DNA from: Fragum whitleyi
Lineage: Eukaryota > Mollusca > Bivalvia > Cardiida > Cardiidae
Direction of reading: 5' to 3'
Length of the DNA stretch: 64,000 nucleotides
Assembly: GCA_948146395.1 (NCBI GenBank)
Contig: OX411543.1
Span: 26,304,026-26,368,025, forward strand
The notes beneath the pieces were generated by a model, which worked only from the letters and a program-made list of their open reading frames with translations, searched no databases and had not been told where the DNA came from. The position numbers and the translations under genes are program-made. This document shows positions 13,001 to 25,000 of this stretch, one piece after another. Every line of letters begins with the position of its first letter. Positions within the stretch are counted from its first letter, which is position 1.

Positions 13001-16000
13001 GTCAAACGTCCGAAAACTTAACCCGAAAACTTAACATTGCCAATATCTTCAAGCCTATTCAAAATACAAAGCTAATATTTGGCATGATGATAGATCTCAA
13101 TGATCCGCATCCGCTGGTACCAAAGTCAAGGTCATCTATCAAGGTCAAACGTCTGAAAATTTAACCCGAAAACTTAACCTTGCCAATATCTTCATGCCTA
13201 TTCAAGATACAAAGCTAATATTTGGCATGATGATAGATCTCAATGATCCGCATCTGCTGGTACCAAAGTCAAAGTCATGTGACAAGGTCAAGGTCATCTG
13301 TCAAGGTCAAACTTTGAAAAAAAATGCCGTTACGGGGGCATTCGTGTTTCACAAACACATCTTGTTTTCAATTATGATTGAATTTGATTTGTTGCTTGCA
13401 CGTCCTACATATTTAGTCTCTAGAAATTTTGGTACCTGATAACACCTTTATTCTAGTGACTTAATTAAATAATTATGTAATGCTAAGTGGAGGGCATACA
13501 GTATAGGTTGAGATCAGGGCCTGAGGTTATGAAACTTTTCTCAGGCTCAGGCTCAATTTTCCTCAAATTTCAAATTAGAATAAATGTTTGAAAATAAAAG
13601 ATAATATCAATAAGTTGTTATTTATAACAACTTATTAATATCATCTTTTATGTATATACATTAAAATGAATAATAAAACAGAATTACGGCTTTAATCTTA
13701 ACTTTAAATTTGAGAAAATTGAGTCTGAGCCTGAGAAAAGTTTTATAACCTTGGGCCCAGATAGCACAGCAGTAAAGACTGTTCTTAGCCCTTACTATCT
13801 ACCAAACCCTTCGGTACAACTGCAATCTCCTATCAACAGCATGAGAATGGATAAATACTATAAATACTTTTTTGAATGAAAGAAAAAATCTAACAGGGTT
13901 GGGGGAATTGATAATTATAGAGGCTCTGTCGAGACAATTTTCAATTCTCACAACCAAGTGTGATTTTTTTTCATACAATACGCTAAGTATATATTTTATA
14001 TTTATCTTATAGCCCCTATTTGCCTTGTTTTATCGATATTTCTAAAAGAAATGCAAGTTTCTTAAATAACCATATTATGTCATTGTTCTAAAAATATCCA
14101 TGTGATATCATAAAAAATATCATATGGAATGTTGTCAAATGGATATTTGTATAGTTATAAGATAAAAAATGATTCCTTTTATGTATGTAACAGGTCCTCA
14201 GGTTTGCTGACGATACATTGAGGGGGGAGTTTATTGGAGCCCTGGACAGTTTTCTTGGCGGTATTGGTGTGCGTCTAGAACAACAAGAAATGATGGAATC
14301 TGTCATTCTGAAAAATGCAACAACCAAGGAAGAAAGGCAGAAAATCCTGGATAAATTTATAAGATGTGTCTGTCTTCAGGTAAACTTGAATTTATAAATA
14401 TATAATACATACTTAGTGTTTCGTATGAAATAAAATATCTAACGAGGTTGGGAGAATTGAAAATTGTTGAGGCTCTGCCGAGACAATTATCAATTCTCTC
14501 AACCGAGTTAGATATTTTTTTCATACAATAGTATGTATTATATTTATCTTATAACCTCAATTTGTCTTGTTTTTGTCGATGTTTCTAACTGAAATGCAAG
14601 TTTCCAAAAATAACCGCATTATGATGATTGTTCTAAAAATAACTATGTGATATCATAAAAAATATCATACGGGTTGTTATCACACAGATATTTGTATAGT
14701 TATAAGATAAACATGTTTAGCTTGGCTGCTATAGAGCAAGTCAAGTTCAAAGGTACAGATAAGAGGGGGTTAAGCCAGTCTAAAATCTTTGTCATTGAAA
14801 TCCTATGTTGTGGGTACTCATTTGAATCTTCTTGATAAGAAGATTCCAATGAGTACCCACAATATAAAATTTGTTCAAGTATTGTTGAAATGATTTAATT
14901 TCAAAGCCAAAACACCCCCTCTATCTGTTGCTTTGAAGTTATTGTGATGACCATGGCATGGACTTTTTAGGCATACATGTAGCGGTGTAAACTTAAACTT
15001 TGGCCATAAGTCTTTAATTATTGAAGATATTTCTTGTAATTTGGCATGTATGTTCACTATTACATGGAAAATTCATGCAATCAAAGAAGATAACTCTAAA
15101 AACATTTTTGTAGTAATGATGTCCCTTTTTAGCTTGCCTGATTTGAAAACCGGAGGTGTTGTCAACACCTTGATGTTGTTTGTGTTGGCATTGGCGTGAC
15201 TAACTTTAACATTGGTCATATCTTTGATGTTATTGAAGATATCTTCATGAAACTTAGTATATGTATATGCGTTGAAAAGAAAATGTTTTTAATCTTGAAA
15301 CTGTTTGTTAAGCCATTGTAATGAAGAAGGAAATTGCTTTGAAAAGGGTTGATTTATGAAAAGAATAAAAAAGTAAATAAGTTAAAATACTAACTGTTGT
15401 TGTATGTTTCTGTTTAGGCTTTCAATAAACAATTGAGTGATGGTAGTATGAAATCAATGGATGGGGACACAGCAAATCAGATATCCAAAATTCAACTCAC
15501 AAAGACAGAATTTGCTGAGGCATTAGGGCTGAAGCCTACTTCAATTTTTGTGAGGAATATGTTCCGATTGGTAGACAAAGATAAAAATGGGCTTGTAGGC
15601 TTTCAGGAATTCATGGAATTATTTATGATCATTGCTAAAGGTAGGTACAGCATTAAATGGAAAGCCTTTTTATACGCCCGTCGAAGACGGGACGTATTAT
15701 GGGATCACCCGTGGTGTCCGGGCGTCCGGGTGTCTGGGCGTCCGGGCGTCCGGCGGCATCCACTTCTTTGTCCGGAGCATAACTCTGTCATTTGAAGTCC
15801 GATGGACTTCAAACTTGGCAATTGTGTTCTTCTAATCATTGCAGAGTGCAGTGCTCAAGAACCATAACTCTACCTGGCCTATTTTTTGAGTTATTGCCCT
15901 TTGTTGTTTTTCAGACTAGAATCTTGTCCAGAGTATATCTCTTAAAGTATAATAGCTAGGATCATGAAACTTCATGGGTGTATAGATCTTACCAAGGGGG

Positions 16001-19000
16001 AGTGCAGTGTACAAGAACCACAACTCTACCTGGCCTATTTTTTGAGTTATTGCCCTTTGTTGTTTTTCAGACTTGAATCTTGTCCATGGTATATCTCTTA
16101 AAGTATAATAGCTAGGATCATGAAACTGCATGGGTGTATAGATCTCACCAAGGGGGAGTGCAGTGCACAAGAACCATAACTCTACCTGGCCTATTTTTTG
16201 AGTTATTGCCCTTTGTTGTTTTTCAGACTTGAATCTTGTCCTGAGTATATCTCTTAATGTATAATAGCTAGGATCATGAAACTTCATATGTGTATAGATC
16301 TCACGAAGGGGGAGTGCAGTGCACATGAACCATAACTCTACCTGGCCTATTTCTGAGTTATTGCCCTTTGTTGTTTTTCATACTAGAATCTTGTCCGGAA
16401 TATATCTCTAAAAGTATAATAGCTAGGATCATGAAACTGCATGGGTGTATAGATCTCACCAAGGGGGAGTGCAGTGTACAATAACCATAATTCTACCTGG
16501 CCTATATTTAGCTCACCTGAGCACGAAGTGCTCAAGGGAGCTATTGTGATCGATCGTTGTCCGGCGTCCGTCTGTCCATCTGTCCGTCTGTCATCCGTCT
16601 GTCCGTCACGGCGTCAACTTTTTCTTTAAACGACATCTCCTCCTAAACTTATGGGTCAAAATCAACCAAACTTGGCAGAAATATTCCTTCGGTGGTCCCT
16701 TATGAAAATTGCTCAAATGGAAAGGATATGTGCCAAATCACGGGAAAAGGGGCCTTAATGACAAATTTCTTGTTTTCACTCTAGAAGCCACAAATATTGT
16801 CCAATTTTCATGAAACTTGGTCACAATGTTTGTTAGGTCATGAGGATGAAGTCTATTGAAAATGGGAAGGATCCGTGCCATTTCACAGAAAAAGCCGCCT
16901 TAATGACAATTTTGTCAACAATATCTTTAAACGACATCTCCTAAACTTATGGTTTAAAATCAACCAAACTTGGCAGAAATATTCCTAGGGTGGTCCCTTT
17001 TGAAAATTGCTCAAATGGAAAGGATCCGTGCTATATCATGGGAAAAGGGGCCTTAATGACAAATTCCTTGTTTTCACTCTAGAAGCCACAAATACGGTCC
17101 AATCTTCTTGAAACTTGGTCAGAATGTTTGTTAGGTCATGAGGATGAAGCCTATTGAAAATGGGAAGGATCCATGCCATTTCACAGAAAAAGCTGCCTTA
17201 ATGACAATTTTGTCAACAATATTTTTAAACCACATCTCCTCCTAAACTTATTGGTTAAAATCAACCAAACTTGGCAGAAATATTCTTTGGGTGGTCCCTT
17301 ATGAAATTGCTCAAATGGAAAGGATCCATGCCATATCACGGGAAAAGGGGCCTTAATGACAAATTTCTTGTTTTCACTCTAGAAGCCACAAATATGGTCA
17401 AATCTTCATGAAACTTGGTCAGAATGTTTGTTGGGTCATGAGGATGAAGTCTATTGAAAATGGGAAGGATCCATGCCATATCACGGAAAAAGGGGCCTTA
17501 ATGACAAATTTCTTGTTTTCACTCTAGAAGCCACAAATATGGTCCAATCATCATGAAACTTTGTCAGAATGTTTGTTATGTCATGAGGATTATTTCATTT
17601 GAAAATGGGAAGTATACATGCCATATCACGGGAAAAGGGGCCTTAATGACCATTTTCTCGTTAGAGCTCCAAACGCCACAAATAAAGTCCAATCTTCATG
17701 AAACTTGATCAAAATGTTTGCCAGGTCACAAGAATGAACTCTGTTGAAAATGGGAAGGTTCATGCCATATCGTAGGAAATGGAGTCTTAATGATAATTTA
17801 CTTGAAATATCAGGTGAGCGATTTAGGGCCCTCAGGGTCCTCTTGTTTGAGTTATTGCCCTTTGTTGTTTTTCAGACTTTAATCCTGTCCGGAGTATATC
17901 TGTAAAAGTATAATAGCTAGTATCATGAAACTTTATGGGTGTATAGATGTCATCAAGGGGGAGTGCAGTGTACAAGAACCATAATTCTACCTGGCCTATT
18001 TTTTGAGTTATTGCCCTTTGTTGTTTTTCATACTAGAATCTTGTCCAGAGTATATCTCTTAAAGTATAATCTCTAGGATCATGAAACTTCATGGGTGTAT
18101 AGATGTCATCAAGGGGGAGTGCAGTGCATAAGAACCACAACTCTACCTGGCCTATTTTTTGAGTTATTGCCCTTTGTTGTTTTTCAGACTTGAATCTTGT
18201 CCGGAATATATCTCTAAAAGTATAATAGCTAGGATCATGAAACTGCATGGGTGTATAGATCTCACCAAGGGGGAGTGCAGTGTACAATAACCATAATTCT
18301 ACCTGGCCTATTTTTTGAGTTATTGCCCTTTGTTGTTTTTCAGACTTTAATCCTGTCCGGAGTATAGCAGTAAAAGTATAATAGCTAGGATCATGAAACT
18401 TTATGGGTGTATAGATGTCATCAAGGGGGAGTGCAGTGTACAATAACCATAATTCTACCTGGCCTATTGTTTGAGTTATTGCCCTTTGTTGTTTTTCATA
18501 CTAGAATCTTGTCCAGAGTATATCTCTAAAAGTATATTAGCTAGGATCATGAAACTTCATGGGTGCTAAAAATATTCATTCAAAATAACCTCAGTTCTAT
18601 TCAAACCCCCAGTTAATACTAAGCAGTGTGACGGGCGTATCTTGTTTTTCCTGTTGAAAGACAGGGTGTATTATGTGCTTATCCTTGGAGTCAGGACATC
18701 CAGCTGATGGGCAGAGTCCACTTCTTTTTGTCTCGATCATACCTCTGTCTCTCAAGCCACACAATTCAGAACATCACTGGGCCAATCTCATGATCAACCA
18801 TGGATATACATAGACAGACTTTTTTTAAGAATTACTGAAAACCCTGGAAAAACTTGATGATGTCAGTTAAATTAGCATAGCCCTCGAAAATTTGACTGAA
18901 AACATTTGATGTCACAAACGCTACTTGTTTAAGTCACTGAGGTGAAATCATCGTATCCTGAAATAAATGTCTTTCAGATTCTTTGATAACAACTGAAAAA

Positions 19001-22000
19001 TCTTAATTTTAGAGATTGATTCCTCAAGATGAATCATTCTCTAGAATTAAGATTTTTCAGCTGTTTTTGCCATTAAAATATAAAGGTTAAGATATCCTAT
19101 ATTGTTTCCGTGCTAGTTTTTTGTACACTGTAAGTTTTTCATGTTCACTCAATAAAAGATAAATCCTTCTTACACGGAAACAAACAATTATCCTCTATAT
19201 GATTTTACCTTGTAACTATACAAATATCCTTGTGATAACATCCCATATGATAATTTTTATGATATCACATAGATATTTTTAGAACAATTTTACATAATGC
19301 AGTTATTTTTAGAAACTTGCATTTCTGCTTGAAACAAGTCAAATAGAGGTTATAAGATGAATTTAATACATACTTAGTGTATTGAATAAAAAAAAAATCT
19401 TACTTGATTTTGCGAATTGAATATTGTCTCAGCAGAGCCTTGACAATTATCAACTCCCCCAACCTTGTTAGATATTTCTTTTCATACAAAACACTAAGTA
19501 CGTATTATTAATGTCCCTTCTTATGAAAAAAAGAATCTTAACTAATACATGTATATCCTTTGTCTCTTTCATTGTGGTAATAACAATCTTCTAAATGTGG
19601 TTACAATGATGCAGGTATATATGATACGTACTTAGTGTTTTGTATGAGAAAAAATATCTAACGAGGTTGGGAGAATTGATCATTGTCAAGGCTCAATAAG
19701 ACAATTCTAATGGGTTCGAACATCATAGGATTCAGTATGACTCGACCGACAATCTATAAATGCTTTCAAAGAAAATTGTCACATTTATCATTTTATCTTG
19801 TATTTAGTGACCATTCCCATAAACAACCGCTTTTTGGTGGTTGCTTAACACAAGTTTTACTGTATTCTTTTCAGGGAATGCTGATGACAAGGTTGAGATG
19901 CTATTTGATATGTATGACATCAGAGGGAAGGGGCAGCTAACTACTGAAGATTTTACCAAACTTATCAAGTAAATAGTTTTCAATCTTTCATCATTTTCTG
20001 GGAGGTCTTGGATAAATTGGACCTGCAAACAATAATTGATTGTTGATAATACTGACCTTTTTCTCCATGACCTTTAAAACGTACCACCTCTTAAAATTGG
20101 GCAATTTCAGGAATTAATAAAATTACCGTGGCTAGTAACTTATTGTTAGAGATGTCTAAACAAAACAACAATAAAATAAAAATTGAGATTTTACCTGCTT
20201 GCATTTATTATTCTATCTTTCAGCATTCTACTAAATGAGAGTTAAAGACTTTTTAAAATATGACTTCTGTTTTGAAATATGATTTTTAGGCGCTGTCCTT
20301 TTTCACATGCTGGATATTCTTGAATGTTTCAGATCCATGTTGGAGCTTTCTGACAGTAAATTGGAGGCAGAAGAAATTGAGGCTTTAGTTGGTACCCTGT
20401 ATGCACAAGCTGGGCTCCAAATTGGACAGAACATGGCTCTCGATGCATTTAAGAAGATTTTTGTTTCTGATGAATACGAGAGAGTCCTGGAAAATGCAAC
20501 ACTACAGTTACAAGGTAGCTTGTGTTTTATTTTTCATTTCATATGCCCATCTAAAAACTGGAACTTTTATGTGATCACAATGGCATGTGGCCTTCAGGCA
20601 TCCAGCAAATGGGATCATTCAGACTATCACTCAGCCATTTCCGTAAACTACAACATACCTCGGATGTATGTAAGGCGGATGGGTATGTAACAAAATGGTG
20701 CATTTTGTTAGGCGGAAACGGTGTAAGAAAAACTAGCATTGTAGATTTATATTTTTTACAGTAAATAAAGGCTGAAAAATCTTAATTTTTGAGAATGACG
20801 AATCATTCTCAAAAATTAAGATTTTTTCATCCGTTATTTAAGAATCTAAAGATATTAATTTAAGGATTCGATGAATTCAGGTCAGTGACTTAAACGAGTG
20901 GCGTTGGCGACGTCAAATGTTTTCACTCGCAGTTTCGAGGGCTAACACCATTTTAACTGACGTCATGGAGTTTTCCCAAGGGTTTCTCGTAATTTCTAAA
21001 AATAGTCAGTCTATGTACATCTGAGGATTGATCGTGAGATTGGCCAAGTGGTGTTCCGAATGCAAATGGGATGTGTCCACTTCTCTGTCCAGAACATAAC
21101 TTGTCACCTTCTGTGTGATTGACTTGAAACTTGGCAGTTATGTTCTTATGATTACAGACTGCAGTGCATTAGAATTTTAACTCTACTAGTTTATTTTTTT
21201 TAGTTATTTTACTTTGTTTTCATTCTTTGACACAGAGCAGTGCTTTCAGAACATCACTTTGCCATTTCTGTAAACTGCAACAGACCTCACATGTATGTAA
21301 GGCGGATGGTATGTTATGAAATTGTGCATTTTGTTATGCGGAACAGTGTAAGAAAAACTAGCATGGAAACAAGCGGTGCTATCTTTAGATTTATCTTTTA
21401 CCGTAAATAACGACTGAAAAATCTTCATTTTTGAGAATGACAAATCATTCTCAAAAATAAAGATTTTTCAGCCGTTATTTAAGAATCTATTTAAGAATTT
21501 AAGAAGTTATTTATATTAGGATATGATGGTGTCAGTGACTTAAACGAGTAGTGTTAGCGATGTCAGATGTTTTCACTCAAAGTTTCACGGCTAACACCAT
21601 ATTAACTGACGTCATCAAGTTTTTCTAAGGTTTTCCCGTAATTTTTAAAAATAGTCTGTCTATGTACATCTGAGGTTCATCGTGAGATTGGCCAAGTAGT
21701 GTTCCGAATGCCATCAGTGAAACAGGTTTACCAGCTTGCTTTTTTGGGGTTTAAAAGGTTTTAGTTCTAGTCCTAGTTCTAGTCCTTTTTTTCTATCACA
21801 GCATACTCCATCTGTACTAATAGCTTTAGCAGACAGTATAGATCAAGATCAGTATGCACAGGTTTTTATTAAATGATTTGTTATTCATACTTTCACTTCT
21901 GTGTTCTAGGTCAACATCAATCTTTGGAACATTCAATGAGAGAACGCCGTAAAACATTCCTAGAATCTTTTGGGTAAGTATTGGAACATTCAATGAAGAA

Positions 22001-25000
22001 TTGTGTGAAAACATTCCTTGAATTTTTTTGTGAGAAGAAGTCTTCTCCCTTTGTGGACAGACTGACTTTACCTTGCCTAAATCAAATGCAAAGATCTCTA
22101 CTCATTAACCCTTTGCTGTTAAATCCCTGCTTTTTACAGAACAGAACAGAACAGAACAGTTTATTTATTTTCTGACGTGTACATGTATGGTACATAGTCA
22201 TAACACATAAATGTATATATAAATCTCATCACGTGTATATACAAAGCAGTGCAAAAAAACAACATGTAAATAAACAAGGAAAGTAGCTAGTGGATCAGTC
22301 AGGTAATTTCTATTATGTTTTTTTTACGAAGAACATACATAGTATTTTTAGAGGATGACCTTATGATAAGGTCTGGTTAAGTAAGTTATTTCTTTTTGCG
22401 AGTGCTTCTTTAATAAACTTGCATAAATTCAATAATTCTTTTTTATTTGTAGAAGACAATAATTTATAATACTTATAAGCTGATGGGCGGTGATATATTT
22501 TCTTATCGATATATTTTTTTCTCAATTCCATGTAAAATTCACAATTACAAATGAAGTGATATTCATCTTCTAAGTCAGATTTGTTACAGCATTGACAGAA
22601 TCTCCTTTCTCTTTCCGTATGATTTTTAGAATACCTTCCAGTTTGAATGCGTAGTGTTAAAGAAAATGATCGCAGTTTAGTAAAATATGATCTATAATTT
22701 CTAGGTAATATGTCTAGGTATGTTTCATAATCGATCGAATTTTTAAAATGTACGTATGTATGGATTACCTTGCTATTATTTATTGTAGTAAACCATTCAT
22801 TTTTAAAAGTATCTATCATTCTCTCTCTTAAAAAGGATATAAAAACTTTAACATTGACTTTGTTGTATTCTGTAAAAACATGCGAAAATCCGTATTGATC
22901 AAGGATCTGTTTGGTTTTTGTAACCCAATTATTTAGTCCCTTTCCATAGTCTGTAAGTGATTTATTGTAAATTGTTTTAATAAGAATATTATTCGTGTTA
23001 ACAATTTTAAACCAATATTTAACTTGTCTCAAATATCTTTCAATGAATAAAGGATGTCGGCCGAGTTCACCGTAGACTATGGCATTGCAAGTGTTTGGTT
23101 TTACACCCAATAAACGTTTGCAAAATTTTAATTGGATTCGTTCAATTTCTTTGGATTTAGTAAATCCCCATATTTCACTTCCATAGTTTAATATTGAAAC
23201 GACAAAGGAATCGAACAGATCACAAAGAGTTTTTAAGCGAAGATCGAACTTTTTACAATTGAATAGCAAATAGTTCATTGCTTTAAGAGCTTTCCCTACA
23301 AGATATTCTCTATTATCAGCAAAATTACACGTGTAATAGAAAACGACGCCTAGATAATTAAAGCTATCAACCACTTCTATAACTTGGTTGTCAAAAGACC
23401 ACTTTTCATTTGGCAATGTTGGACCTCTTTTTCTAAAGACTAAAATCTTAGTTTTTTCAACGTTTACAGAAAGTCCCCAAATTTTACAGTATTCTGATAG
23501 CAAGTTTAGACTGTTTTGAAGTTCCTCTGGCGATTTTCCAATGATAGCCATGTCATCAGCAAAAAGTAGCAATATATATATAATATCGTCGATATTGATA
23601 CCAGATTCGTGACCTTTTTGCAAGAATAACTCCAAATCTTCGACAAATAAGGAAAATAACAAAGGAGATAATACCTCGCCTTGGCGTAATCCTACTGCAT
23701 ATTGAAAAAAATCTGTGTATTCAGAAAAAGATTTGACACAAGACTTTACATTATCATACATATCACGAACAATTCTTAGGCTTTTTCCTCGAATACCCAT
23801 TCGGAATAATTTCAACCACAGACTATTTCTATGTATAGAATCAAAACATTTCGTAAGATCGACAAAAGCAACATAAAGACGTTTATTATTATTTATATAA
23901 TGCTCAACAAGAGACATTAAAACGTAAATAGCATCTATTGTTGATGATTTTTTGCGGAAACCAAACTGCGAATCGAATATTACATTATTGTTTTCACAGA
24001 GGGAAGCGATGCGTTTATTCAAAATACTTGTAAATAGTTTCGAAAAGCAGCTTATTAATGTAATGCCTCTATAATTATTCGTATCATTGATATCACCTTT
24101 TTTATGTATTGGCAAAATAACACCTTCTGTCCACCTTTTGGGGAAAGAACCCGAATTTAGAATGGCGTTAAAAAGGTCACAAAAATGCATAGCTAAAATA
24201 TCTGCGCTTTCGATCAGGTATTCATTCAATATACAGTCGTTTCCGGCTGCTTTCCCTCTCTTTAGTGTATGAATAGCATCAATAACTTCTTGAATTTCTA
24301 TAGGTAGGTCTAACTCGTCAAAGCTCGTTTCTTTATTTTCATCAAAATTGTATTCAGTTTCATTATCTTGTTTACAAAATTCATTGCTTAGATTTTCAAA
24401 ATATGTTCGAAATTCATCTAAAGTAATTTCGTGTTTTTGGCATTTAGAATTTGTTTTAAAATACTTCCAAAATTCTTTTGGTTGCTTTTTCTTCAATGAT
24501 TCTATTTCACTCATTTTCAATTTATAAAACGATCGTTTTTACATGCCTGTGATTTTATGATTGAGAAAACATTGTGAAAAAAGAAGAAATTGCTTCTGAC
24601 AAGCAATTTATTCTTTTTCAACACTATTTTCTACCCTACTGTATGGTTATATTCCAAATTGAATCCACTTTTAATATTTGTCTGCAAAACCTTTGAATTT
24701 GGGCAGGTTCAAAATTTTGTTTAAACAGGAAAGGGTTAAGTGGTCACAGAGTTTGTTCTACCATTATTGTTATAAACATGAACAATTACTTTTCTTGTAG
24801 AATGCTGGCTATTTCTTTATACTATATTCTGTTTTCTGACGACACTCAAGAAAGAGAGAGAGATATTTTTATTTATAAAATAACTGTGGGAAAAAAAGAA
24901 ATTACTTGTATTATTTTCTCCATTTTCCTTCTAAGTTATCCGACCCAAATACTACTCTCTGAGTTACTCATTTATAAGTTTTGATCATAGCCTCTTTCAT

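Larger units (their letters stand above)
22105..24739 (+). repeat. TTAA-flanked piggyBac-like MITE, split by the LINE
   Basis: The left piece (22105-22138) starts TTAACCCTTTGCTGTT and the right piece (24536-24739) ends AACAGGAAAGGGTTAA. Without the LINE it would match the four other copies of this family of about 225-229 bp in the window. TTAA target sites followed by a CCC terminal repeat are typical of piggyBac elements. Confidence 0.85.

Noticed and set aside
12580..13439. 194- and 81-residue open frames with [14 protein letters not shown] and [20 protein letters not shown]
   Set aside because: Translation of the GTCTG leader and 162-bp core of a repeat; the same peptide appears at every copy.
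15916..18443. Two 136-residue minus-strand open frames (15916-16326 and 18033-18443) with repeated [18 protein letters not shown] peptide
   Set aside because: They are the 156-bp tandem unit read through; 156 is a multiple of 3, so any stop-free frame stays open. No start or gene context.
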